Assembly (NCBI GenBank): GCA_049446715.1
Contig: JBMTQX010000007.1
Span: forward strand, 9,993 to 73,992
Reading direction: 5' to 3'
Length of the DNA: 64,000 nucleotides
Source: Eutrophocola sp049446715
Lineage (GTDB): Bacteria > Pseudomonadota > Gammaproteobacteria > Pseudomonadales > Pseudohongiellaceae
Shown here: one piece after another, positions 16,307 to 24,298 of the stretch
Position numbering within the stretch: the stretch's first letter is position 1
How the letters are laid out: each line of letters starts with the position of its first letter
Notes under the pieces: generated by a model
Told to the model about the DNA's origin: nothing
The model's input: the letters and a program-made list of their open reading frames with translations, nothing else
The model's database searches: none
Program-made: the position numbers and the translations under genes

Positions 16307-17038
16307 GTGGCAGATTATCGCTACACCGTTGAAACGGTCATCGTGGACGACAGTCCCATGGATGTCTTCCTGTTTCAGCCTGAGGGCAATGGCCCGTTTC
16401 CCGGTATCGTCCTGGCCCAGCATATCCCTGTCGGGCATACCGGCCTCGAGAATGACGAATTCACCCTGACTACCGCCCAGCGTTTTGCCAATCATGGTTT
16501 TGCGGTGGCGGTACCCTTCATCTTCCACTGGTGGCCAAAAAGCGAAAGCATGGAGTTGAAGAAACAGGAGAGCCGGGACGACTGGACACTGGAAGATGTC
16601 AGCATGGCATTCAATGTGCTGGCCGGTCAGGATGGTGTTGATGCCGAGCGCATCGGGATCGTCGGGCACTGCTGGGGCGGGCGTGTGGCCTTGCTCGCCG
16701 CCTGTCATATCCGTCAGTTCCGGGCGCTGGCCATGTTTTATGGCGGCAATCTCAAAAAGGGCCTGGGGGAGGGCAGCATTGCGCCGCTGGACCTCGTGGC
16801 CAACATTCCTTGCCCGGTGCTGGGGGTGTTTGGCAAGGATGACACAAACCCGTCTCCTGGGGATGTGGCGGAACTCGAAGCCGCCCTGACTGCGGCGGGG
16901 ATCAGCCATACGTTCCACCAGTATGACGGTGCAGGGCATGCTTTCCAGAATTTCCCCAATCCGGAACGTTACCGTGAAGCCGCCAGTGAAGATGCCTGGG
17001 ACAAGGTACTCGGTTTTCTGGATACACAGCTGAAATAA
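16307..17038 (+). CDS. Dienelactone hydrolase family protein
   Basis: A 243-residue alpha/beta hydrolase of the carboxymethylenebutenolidase family. The triad is Cys122 (GHCWGG), Asp178 (GKDDT) and His211 (GAGHAF); the cysteine nucleophile is diagnostic of dienelactone hydrolases. It would open a lactone formed after intradiol ring cleavage and so fits with the dioxygenase upstream. The GTG at 16307 is chosen because AAGGA precedes it by 11 bases and it begins one base after the previous stop; an in-frame ATG at 16277 would overlap that gene by 29 bases. It is the last gene before a bidirectional terminator. Confidence 0.85.
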   Translation: MADYRYTVETVIVDDSPMDVFLFQPEGNGPFPGIVLAQHIPVGHTGLENDEFTLTTAQRFANHGFAVAVPFIFHWWPKSESMELKKQESRDDWTLEDVSMAFNVLAGQDGVDAERIGIVGHCWGGRVALLAACHIRQFRALAMFYGGNLKKGLGEGSIAPLDLVANIPCPVLGVFGKDDTNPSPGDVAELEAALTAAGISHTFHQYDGAGHAFQNFPNPERYREAASEDAWDKVLGFLDTQLK

Positions 17039-17050
17039 CCACATCAGTCA

Positions 17051-17087
17051 GCCCTAAAAAGCCGCTATAGGCGGCTTTTTTTAGGGC
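17051..17087. terminator. Bidirectional rho-independent terminator
   Basis: A long stem, GCCCTAAAAAGCCGC against GCGGCTTTTTTTAGGGC, with a loop TATAG lies between the convergent dienelactone hydrolase and RND permease genes. It has A and T tracts on each arm, so it can stop transcription from both sides. Confidence 0.88.
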
Positions 17088-17103
17088 TGTTGTGGCGCTC
17101 CAA

Positions 17104-20100
17104 TCAGGCCTGCTGGTAGTACTCCTCAATCGGACGTCCGCTGTGGTCCAGCTCCGGAATGATTTTCGGCGGTTGCATCAATGCCAGGATGGCAGGTACC
17201 AGGCCGAGCAGGATACAGGTACCGAACAGCACACCGAAACCGACACTCAAGGCCACCGGGATCAGGAACTGGGCCTGTACGCTGGTTTCAAACACCAGAG
17301 GTGCTACGCCCAGGAAGGTGGTGATAGAGGTCAGGAAGATGGGGCGAAAGCGGTTCTTGACGCCTTCGATGATGGCCTCACGGTACTCCATGCCATTGCG
17401 GACTTGCTCGTTGATGAAGTCGATCATGACCAGCGCGCCATTGATGATGACACCGGACAGGCCAATGATGCCGAACACGCTCAGCAGGGACAGGTTCATG
17501 CCCATGATGAGGTGTCCCATGATGGCGCCGAAGACACCAAAGGGAATGACCGACATCACAATCAGCGGCTGCGTGTAGGATTTGAAAGCAATGGCCAGCA
17601 TGGCGTAAATCGCCACCAGGGCATAGAAGAAGTTCAGCACGATGGCGGGGCCGGTGCGGGCCTGTTCGCGCTGTTCGCCCCCGAAGTCATAGGTGAGATC
17701 GGGATAGTCGGACTGGACCTGCGGCATCAGCGTGGAAGTGATATAGGCATTCACTTCGTTGCTGGTGATGACTTCGGAATCCACGTTGGCGGTGACGGCG
17801 ATAATACGACGGCCATTACGCCGATTGATGGCGGTGGGACTGGTGCCTTCCTGCAGGTCGGCGACCTCCCCCAAGGGCACAAAGCCCTCGGCCGTGCGGA
17901 CACGATAGGCGCGCAGGTCGTCGAGTGAATTGCGTTCCTCGGCCGGCAGGCGCACGTAGACGCGGACATCCTCACGGCCACGCTGAACACGCAGCGATTC
18001 ATCCCCGAAGAAAGCCGCACGCACCTGGAAGGCCAGGTTTTGCAGGGTGAGGCCGTAGGTTCGGGCTTCCGGTTTCAGGGAAAAGGTGATTTCACGTTTG
18101 CCGGTGTCGCGGTCATTCTTCACATCAAATACGCCGGCTAACTGGCGCAGGGCAGTTTCCACTTCGCTGACCACCGCATCCAGGGTGTCATCACTGGCCG
18201 CCGTAAGTTCCACGCGCACGGGATCGCCGAAATTCATCTGCTGGGAGGAGTAGGTCAGCTTGCGCGCTTCCGGGACCATGCCAACGGCATCACGCCAGGC
18301 ATCCTCGAACTCGCCGGAGGAAAACTCGCGCACTTCGGGCGGTGCCATTTCCAGCACGATGGTGGCGACATTAGGCGTTTGCGCACCGCCGCCGCTGGCC
18401 AGCGGATTGGGCTGGCCGCTGTCCTGCGCGCCGACGAGGACATTCATGGATTTGATCGCGGTCTGGCCATTAACCAACTGGTCATACTGCTCGCCCAGGC
18501 GGATGGCTTCTGCTTCCAGGCGGTTGACCACGGCCTGCGTACGTTCCACCGTGGCACCGGCCGGCAGTTCGATGCTGGCGATGACACTGTCACCCTCGAT
18601 TTCCGGGAAGAACGTGAACTTCACATAACCCCCGGCCATGATGCCGGCCGTGATGAACAGCAGGCTAATGGCCGAGGTAATGGCGACCCAGGGGTGGATG
18701 GTGATGAAGTGCAGGGAGCTGTCGAGCGGGCCGTCAACGAACCATTTGAAACCCCTACCTACTTTCTTGTGCAGGTTGTCCAGAAAAGTGGAGATGCCAT
18801 TGCGCGCCTTGACCGTCGCGCGCTGGTGGGACAGGTGATAGGGGAGCACCAGCAGGGCTTCAGCCACTGACAGGAACAGCACGCCGATCACCACGGCGGG
18901 GATATCACCCATCAGGCTGCCGAGTGTGCCGGGCAGGGTCAACAGAGAACTAAAGGCGGCAATGGTGGTGGCCACGGCGAAGATCACCGGGATGGAAATA
19001 CGCTGGGCACCCTGAATGGCGGCCTGCAGCGGGTGTATGCCGGTTTCCTGGCGGGCAAAGATGTTCTCGCCCACGACGATGGCATCATCGACCACGATGC
19101 CGATGGCGAGCAGGAAACCGATGGAGGAGAGCACGTTTACCGTAGTGCCGAATATGCGCATGATGGCAAACACGCCGATGAACGAAATCATGATGCCCAG
19201 GCTGGTCCAGGCAGCGACCCTGAATTCGAGGAAAATGGTCAGAGTGATGATGACCAGGATCAGTCCCATGATGCCGTTTTCAATCAGGATGCCGAGGCGG
19301 TCCTTGATAATGGAAGCCTCATTGCGTCCCACGACGGCAAACACGCCGTCGGGCAGCGTCGGTTGCAGTTCGTCAACAAGATAGGTTTCGACGGTATCGG
19401 CAATATCGAGAATCTGTTCTTCCCCGACTCGCATGACATTGATCATCACAGCCGGAATGCCGTCATACAGGTTGACCAGATCCGTATCGGTAAATCCGTC
19501 AGACACGGTGGCGACATCGCCGAGGACAATGCGACCGCCATTCTCGCCGGTGCGCAGCACAATCTCCTCGAAGTCATTGCGGTCGTAGTTGCGCCCCAGC
19601 GTGCGCAGCACCAGTTCCTCGCTCGGGGTTTCGATTTCACCGCCGGGCAGTTCCAGGCTTTCCTGCCGGACAGCGACAGCAATGTCGTTCAGGGTCAGGC
19701 CCTGGCTGCGCAGGGCGTCATTGGAGGCCTCGATGGAAATCTCGTAGTCGCGGGCCCCGGATATCTCGACAATGGAGATGCCCGGCTTGAAGGTGAGCTC
19801 ATCCTTGATGCGATTGGCCAGCTCCTTCAGTTCCCGCTCGCTGGTGTTGCCGCCCACCACCAGTTGCAGGGCGCGCTGGGCGTTGCTCATCAGGCTGATC
19901 TGGGGTTCTTCGGCATCCAGCGGAAAGGTGGTGATCTGGTCGACTTCGGAGGTGATCTCGTCCATGCGCAACTGGGTGTCGGCGCCCTGGACCAGTTCTA
20001 CGGTGACCGTGCCCATGCCTTCGGCGGCCACAGCGGTGATGTCGAGGATTTCCTCGACACTTTCAATTTTCTCCTCGATCCGGCGGATGATGGATTCCTC

Positions 20101-20280
20101 CACCTCATTGGGCGAGGCGCCCGGATACAGCACGCTGATCGTGATGCGATTCTGTTCCTGTTCCGGAAACAGCTTGACCGTGATCTGCAGGAAATTGACA
20201 AAGCCTGCCACCAGCATGAACACCATCAGCAGGTTAGCGGCTACGCCGTTGCGGGCCATCCAAGCAATGATCCCGTTCAT
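17104..20280 (-). CDS. RND-family efflux permease (inner-membrane trimer subunit)
   Basis: A 1058-residue proton-driven RND permease. The N-terminal transmembrane helix lies at about 10-30, followed by a porter loop with YPGASPNEVEE. The essential acidic pair of TM4 is visible in GIVVDDAIVVGEN, equivalent to Asp407/Asp408 of AcrB, and the second half repeats the 6-TM plan with SGVIINGALVMIDF. Length is normal. It pumps unknown substrates from the inner membrane or periplasm together with the adaptor encoded one base upstream. No outer-membrane TolC-type channel gene is adjacent, so a shared channel elsewhere is likely. Probably controlled by the divergent TetR protein. Confidence 0.93.
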   Translation of the reverse strand: MNGIIAWMARNGVAANLLMVFMLVAGFVNFLQITVKLFPEQEQNRITISVLYPGASPNEVEESIIRRIEEKIESVEEILDITAVAAEGMGTVTVELVQGADTQLRMDEITSEVDQITTFPLDAEEPQISLMSNAQRALQLVVGGNTSERELKELANRIKDELTFKPGISIVEISGARDYEISIEASNDALRSQGLTLNDIAVAVRQESLELPGGEIETPSEELVLRTLGRNYDRNDFEEIVLRTGENGGRIVLGDVATVSDGFTDTDLVNLYDGIPAVMINVMRVGEEQILDIADTVETYLVDELQPTLPDGVFAVVGRNEASIIKDRLGILIENGIMGLILVIITLTIFLEFRVAAWTSLGIMISFIGVFAIMRIFGTTVNVLSSIGFLLAIGIVVDDAIVVGENIFARQETGIHPLQAAIQGAQRISIPVIFAVATTIAAFSSLLTLPGTLGSLMGDIPAVVIGVLFLSVAEALLVLPYHLSHQRATVKARNGISTFLDNLHKKVGRGFKWFVDGPLDSSLHFITIHPWVAITSAISLLFITAGIMAGGYVKFTFFPEIEGDSVIASIELPAGATVERTQAVVNRLEAEAIRLGEQYDQLVNGQTAIKSMNVLVGAQDSGQPNPLASGGGAQTPNVATIVLEMAPPEVREFSSGEFEDAWRDAVGMVPEARKLTYSSQQMNFGDPVRVELTAASDDTLDAVVSEVETALRQLAGVFDVKNDRDTGKREITFSLKPEARTYGLTLQNLAFQVRAAFFGDESLRVQRGREDVRVYVRLPAEERNSLDDLRAYRVRTAEGFVPLGEVADLQEGTSPTAINRRNGRRIIAVTANVDSEVITSNEVNAYITSTLMPQVQSDYPDLTYDFGGEQREQARTGPAIVLNFFYALVAIYAMLAIAFKSYTQPLIVMSVIPFGVFGAIMGHLIMGMNLSLLSVFGIIGLSGVIINGALVMIDFINEQVRNGMEYREAIIEGVKNRFRPIFLTSITTFLGVAPLVFETSVQAQFLIPVALSVGFGVLFGTCILLGLVPAILALMQPPKIIPELDHSGRPIEEYYQQA

Positions 20281-20281
20281 G

Positions 20282-21502
20282 TCAGTTCACCATGCCGCTG
20301 GCAGCCGGGGCGGCCTGCACCCGCATGCCGTCCGAGACGAGGGCGATGTCACTGGTGACAAGGGGCGTACCCTCGGGCAGGTCAGGGGCAAGCAGCACGG
20401 CCTGATTGCCCTCCTGGCGCACAAATTCCACCGGCACGATGTTCAGGATTCCCTCTGCCGTGGCAGTCCACACCGTGTTGTTGGCACGCAGGGCACTGAC
20501 CGGCAGCACGAAGTGTTCGGCCAGATGCATGCCCTCAATGGCAACATCTGCATACATGCCCACGAGCAGGGGAGGTGCCTCCAGGGCAATGGGAGAATCC
20601 AGTTCGCCAACCAGTTTGCCGGGCGTATACGGATCACGCACACGCACGACGACGTCCACGGTGCGGGTGGTCCGGTCAATGTCGGATTCCACGCGGTGCA
20701 CATAGCCTTCCCATTCATATTCATGCCCGCCGTGATCGACACTGACCCAAGCACGTCGTTCGCCGTTTTCCGGTTGCCATAATCCGGGAATGAACACGGC
20801 ATCGTCGGCATTCAGGGAGACAACCACTTCAACTTCGTCACTGGCGTAGAACCGGCCCAGTTCGCGACCGGGCGCCACGATATCGCCCAGGCCAACGCTT
20901 TCCTCGTAGATGCGGCCACTGAAGGGGGCACGAATGCTGGTGCGTTCCAGGTCCAGTTGCCTGTTCAGGATGACGGCTTCCTGGCGGGCAATGGCTGCCT
21001 GCGTCTGGGCGCGGCGGCTGATGGCATCATCCAGGGCCTCTTCACCGGCAAAATCACGGGCCCGCAGTGACTCCAGGCGGGCAACCTGTTTGTTGAGAAA
21101 ATCCAGGTTGGCCTGGTTCGCGGCCTGGTTGGCACGGGCCTCTTCCAGATTCGCCTCAAAGGTACGCGGGTCAATCTGTATCATGGTGTCACCGGCTTGC
21201 AGGGCGCCACCACTGACAAACTGTGGATGCAGGGAAACCACTTCACCGCTGACCTGCGACGAAATGACGATGGCCGCTGTTGGCATGACGATACCATTGC
21301 CGTTCACCAGCAGGGGGGCATCACGCCAGGCGAGGGGGCTGGTGGTGACACTGGGTACCAGCGTGGCAGGATCACGCTGTTCCGGGGCGGGGCGCAGGGC
21401 CTTGAGCATGACAAAGCTGAATACGCCGAAGCCGAGAATGGCGATACAGGCGAAAAACCACAGCGGCCTGCGTGGCTTTAGCAGAGTGTTGGGGGTCTCC
21501 AT
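20282..21502 (-). CDS. RND efflux periplasmic adaptor (membrane fusion protein)
   Basis: A 406-residue adaptor with a short cytoplasmic N terminus, one membrane anchor (about residues 14-34, FFACIAILGFGVFSFVML) and the standard lipoyl, coiled-coil hairpin and barrel domains. The second lipoyl half is recognisable in LERTSIRAPFSGRI. It bridges the permease and an outer-membrane channel. The ATG at 21500-21502 is preferred; a GTG at 21514 would add four residues. The stop codon is one base from the permease ATG, so both form one operon. The start lies 18 bases from a TetR-type operator. Confidence 0.92.
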   Translation of the reverse strand: METPNTLLKPRRPLWFFACIAILGFGVFSFVMLKALRPAPEQRDPATLVPSVTTSPLAWRDAPLLVNGNGIVMPTAAIVISSQVSGEVVSLHPQFVSGGALQAGDTMIQIDPRTFEANLEEARANQAANQANLDFLNKQVARLESLRARDFAGEEALDDAISRRAQTQAAIARQEAVILNRQLDLERTSIRAPFSGRIYEESVGLGDIVAPGRELGRFYASDEVEVVVSLNADDAVFIPGLWQPENGERRAWVSVDHGGHEYEWEGYVHRVESDIDRTTRTVDVVVRVRDPYTPGKLVGELDSPIALEAPPLLVGMYADVAIEGMHLAEHFVLPVSALRANNTVWTATAEGILNIVPVEFVRQEGNQAVLLAPDLPEGTPLVTSDIALVSDGMRVQAAPAASGMVN

Positions 21503-21518
21503 GGGGGTGTTCACTTCA

Positions 21519-21547
21519 TTGACTGACTGGTCAGTCAGTTTTATAAT
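21519..21547 (+). promoter_or_regulatory. TetR operator inside the regulator promoter
   Basis: A promoter facing the TetR gene has TTGACT at 21519-21524, a 17-base spacer and TATAAT at 21542-21547. A perfect inverted repeat, TGACTGAC-TG-GTCAGTCA (21520-21537), fills the gap between the two boxes. This shape is typical of AcrR/TetR-family operators; bound repressor would block this promoter and, because only 18 bases separate it from the adaptor ATG, the divergent efflux operon too. Autoregulation and pump control are inferred from position. Confidence 0.82.
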
Positions 21548-21565
21548 TTTTGAGGTTATTGTCAA

Positions 21566-22216
21566 GTGGTAAGTGGGTTTAACGGGGTGCAGGCACTGAA
21601 AGATCATGTCCCAAGCAAGCGGGAGCAGCAAAAGGAAGCGCGGCGCAATGCCATCATTGATGCCGGCTTCCAGGAGTTTGCGCTGCAGGGTTTCACGGCC
21701 ACCAAGCTGGATGATGTGGCTGTGCGCGCCGGTATCGGCAAGGGCACCATTTATCTGTATTTCGACAGCAAGGAAAGCCTGTTTGAGGAAGTCATCCGCA
21801 AGAACCTGTTTCCTGCTCGCGATGAGGCCGAAAACCGCGCCGCTGAATTTACCGGCACGGCCACTGAACTGCTGAGGATCCAATTCCGGCGCATGTATGA
21901 ATTCCTGCACGAGGACAAAATGCCACAACTGCTGGCCCTGATCATGAGTGAGTCCACCCGCTTTCCGACCCTAGCTGATTTCTTTTTCCGCGAAATGGTC
22001 AGTCGCAACCAGGACCTGATGCGCCGAACCATCAAGAAAGGGGTGGCCAGTGGAGAATTCCGCGAAACCTTTCCCGAGGAGTTCACCCAAATACTCATGG
22101 CCCCGACCATGATCAGCGCTCTCTGGAAACTGCAGTTCGACAATCATTCACCGCTGGATATCGACGCCTTTGCGGAAGCTCATATCGACTTCATCCTGCG
22201 CGGCCTGAAACCCTGA
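21566..22216 (+). CDS. TetR/AcrR-family transcriptional repressor
   Basis: A 216-residue regulator with an N-terminal TetR helix-turn-helix (about residues 22-70, containing KLDDVAVRAGIGKGTIYLYF) and an all-helical ligand-binding C-terminal domain. A GTG at 21566 is taken as the start, since GAGG lies 10 bases before it and it sits just downstream of the predicted transcription start; another GTG at 21587 is possible. It diverges from the RND pump and most likely represses it and itself through the operator at 21520-21537. The inducing compound is unknown. Confidence 0.9.
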   Translation: MVSGFNGVQALKDHVPSKREQQKEARRNAIIDAGFQEFALQGFTATKLDDVAVRAGIGKGTIYLYFDSKESLFEEVIRKNLFPARDEAENRAAEFTGTATELLRIQFRRMYEFLHEDKMPQLLALIMSESTRFPTLADFFFREMVSRNQDLMRRTIKKGVASGEFRETFPEEFTQILMAPTMISALWKLQFDNHSPLDIDAFAEAHIDFILRGLKP

Positions 22217-22326
22217 CCTGTGCCTCGGGGCCTCTTGACCCGGATCAAACAACCCCGGAATTCTGCTTTCAAGCCACCCCTGACAGGCGTAGAGTGGGCC
22301 GCACACTGTCGATGGGGGTTTGTGCC

Positions 22327-23067
22327 ATGTTCACCGTTTCCCGCCTGTTTTCAGCCACTTTATTGGTTTGTCTGCTCAGCCCTTTCGGCCAGGCCCAGAC
22401 CAGCCTGGATGACCGGCTTGTGCTGGCATCACCGGACGTGATTGCTGCTGATCCGGCACTGACTGGGCACATGAATACCCTGGCAACAGCGGCCATCACA
22501 GAACATTGCGCGGCCTGTCATGGCGCCGACCTGACCGGCAGGATCGGTGTGCCCAATCTGGTCGATTTTGACTGGAATTGGGGTGTGACGGGCTACGAGT
22601 TGACGCAGGCCGAAGGGGTCTTCGCCATCATGCAGACGATTCTTTACGGCATTCGCAATACGGACTGTGCCGACGACATCAAGCGCTACGGCGCATGTCC
22701 GGACACGCGTTTTTCCCAGATGCCGGGATATGGCGAACTGGGTTTTACCGAAGCGCAGCTCAATGGCCTGGTGGATTTTGTGCTGGGACTGGCAGGGCAG
22801 CCGCATGATGCCGCTGCTGCCGAAAGTGTCAGTAACCTGATAGGTCTGTGCGCCGAGTGCCATGGTGATGACAGTGCTGGTTATAAACCGTTCGGCGGCC
22901 CCGATCTGACTGATGACGTCTGGCTTTATGGCGACAGCCGCGAACAGGTTTATGATGTCATTGCCAATGGCAGGGTGGGTATCTGTCCGGCCTGGAGTAC
23001 CACGATATCACCGGCTGAGGTCAAGGCGCTCGCGCTAACCATTTACCAGCAATCGATGGGTTACTGA
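22327..23067 (+). CDS. Exported dihaem cytochrome c, CcoP-like
   Basis: A 246-residue periplasmic protein with a signal peptide (residues 1-24, ending PFGQAQ) and two class I cytochrome c domains. The haem motifs are CAACH (61-65) and CAECH (175-179). The sequence around the second, with WLYGDSREQVYDVIANGRVG, closely resembles subunit CcoP of cbb3 oxidase, but the N-terminal membrane anchor is absent. The first haem has a candidate axial Met in FSQMPGYG. At the second, the expected GxMPA reads GICPAW, placing Cys220 where Met normally is. ATG 22312 is an alternative start. It probably carries electrons to an unknown partner. Confidence 0.85.
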   Translation: MFTVSRLFSATLLVCLLSPFGQAQTSLDDRLVLASPDVIAADPALTGHMNTLATAAITEHCAACHGADLTGRIGVPNLVDFDWNWGVTGYELTQAEGVFAIMQTILYGIRNTDCADDIKRYGACPDTRFSQMPGYGELGFTEAQLNGLVDFVLGLAGQPHDAAAAESVSNLIGLCAECHGDDSAGYKPFGGPDLTDDVWLYGDSREQVYDVIANGRVGICPAWSTTISPAEVKALALTIYQQSMGY

Positions 23068-23283
23068 CTGACAGCCTGACCAGGCCTCTGGCAGCGTCTC
23101 GAAGGCTTTCTTCTTTTCCTCTTGCCAGGTCTGCATGGCCTGCGGGTTTTGCATCAACCCTTTCAGGACTGCCATGGCCGCAAGGTGGTGAGCATCCTGT
23201 TGCTGAAACATGGTCATCCCATGCTGTTTACTCTGTTCAGCTATCTCTTCGAAAGTGTTGCCGGTGAATGTTTCATCGCAGGC
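23035..23283 (-). pseudogene. Fragment of a small cytoplasmic protein, 5' end missing
   Basis: The minus frame reads CDETFTGNTFEEIAEQSKQH and continues through a helical segment to KKKAFETLPEAW. This looks like a real protein but has no ATG, GTG or TTG at a sensible N terminus; the first Met is well inside the conserved part. Its 3' end runs 33 bases into the cytochrome gene. It meets another truncated gene head to head at about 23270-23283. I do not recognise the family. It may be a remnant left by a rearrangement. Confidence 0.4.
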
Positions 23284-23712
23284 GCGAGTTCCTCGGCTAC
23301 ACCTGTAAAGAGAGGCTCAAGCGGACCAGTGACAGGCAGTTGAAAGACCAGCAGATTATCCGCTCATGGGTCGTGCGCCAGTTTGCCGGCGAATACCATC
23401 CCGTCCATCATCACAGTGGCCACATTTCGGGGGCAGCTTCCCTGAAACTGCCGTCCAGCATGGGCGATACCGTACAGAGCAACAAGCAAAGTAACGCCAA
23501 CGCAAACCTGGTTTTCATGCACGGCTCACCCAGCCTGTTTTCCCAGGCCACGTTCGAAGTGAAACCGGAAGTGGAGGATTTTTACAGGTTTCCGGCATAC
23601 CTGATGCACGGGGTATATGCTTTCACGGGGGCGGACGAGGAACGGCGCTCGATTTCCTTCAATGCCATTCTCGACCCGGAAGCGTCAGTCTACGGATGTT
23701 TCTGGCGTAGTG
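23268..23712 (+). pseudogene. Remnant of a 2OG-Fe(II) oxygenase-like gene
   Basis: The plus frame encodes the C-terminal double-stranded beta-helix of a putative 2-oxoglutarate/Fe(II) oxygenase, similar to the TIGR02466 group. It has an HHHSGHISG metal-site region, then FPAYLMHGVYAFTG with the distal His, and RRSISFNA with the 2-oxoglutarate-binding Arg. The expected N-terminal half and a start codon are missing, and the frame runs on past the usual end into the opposite DUF1428 gene. The surviving part is unbroken, so the loss seems recent. Called as a degraded gene; a programmed or assembly cause cannot be excluded. Confidence 0.55.
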
Positions 23713-23713
23713 C

Positions 23714-24076
23714 TCAGGCGTCATCCTTGCGCCACGCCAGCAAGGGTTCAAACCCGCCTAGTATCATGCGGGAGCCGTCAAAGGGCATATCACCCATATC
23801 CATCAGCCGCGGGTCTTCGTACATACCCTTGTGCGCCTCAGCCGCAGCTTCCCGGTCCGGCCAGATAACCCAGGACGACACGATTTTCTCACCCGGTTCG
23901 GCTTTTACGGCCTTGCGATAATCCGTGTTGTCACCATCCGGAATTTCCTGCTCCCAGTTTTCCCGGATTTCGATGGCCCCGTAATCCCTGGCCACCTCGG
24001 CAAACACGGAGGCAATTTTCAGATACTCGTCCTTGTGCGCTTCCGGTACGGCGATAATGTAGGTGTTGATATACAT
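23714..24076 (-). CDS. DUF1428 (YbaA-like) protein
   Basis: A 120-residue cytoplasmic protein of the DUF1428 / YbaA family, which has a dimeric alpha-beta-barrel fold related to antibiotic-biosynthesis monooxygenases; its role is unknown. Diagnostic segments are YINTYIIAVPEAHKDEYLK and the C-terminal MPFDGSRMILGGFEPLL. The ATG at 24074-24076 has AAGGAG six bases upstream, and the longer upstream frame is not used. It lies between gene remnants on both sides and has no visible operon partner. Confidence 0.88.
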   Translation of the reverse strand: MYINTYIIAVPEAHKDEYLKIASVFAEVARDYGAIEIRENWEQEIPDGDNTDYRKAVKAEPGEKIVSSWVIWPDREAAAEAHKGMYEDPRLMDMGDMPFDGSRMILGGFEPLLAWRKDDA

Positions 24077-24093
24077 GTCAGTCTCCTTCAGGG

Positions 24094-24271
24094 TACAGAG
24101 CCCAAATTCCATGACGGCGGTATCGACGTCAAAACCGGCACTTTGTACTACGCTGGTGACGACATGGTATCAGTCCTCAAGACCAAAACGCCGTGTTTCA
24201 TCATCAACTATCAAGATCCGCTCTCCATGGGTAGCCAGGGGCGCCTTGACTTGAATAACACCACTCCCTAA
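24094..24271 (+). pseudogene. Possible 3' remnant of an unidentified gene
   Basis: The plus frame ending at 24271 reads KTGTLYYAGDDMVSVLKTKT and then PCFIINYQDPLSMGSQGRL, with protein-like composition and codon choice. No start codon with a ribosome binding site precedes it, and its upstream continuation falls in the DUF1428 gene on the other strand. I do not recognise the family. It may be the tail of a deleted gene or simply a chance opening. Confidence 0.28.
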
Positions 24272-24298
24272 TCTGCCCGTTTTCCGGAAATCTTATTC

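Noticed and set aside
19033..20358. A 441-codon plus-strand open frame across the RND permease
   Set aside because: Antisense shadow of a conserved permease; His/Asp-rich low-complexity translation without a ribosome binding site.
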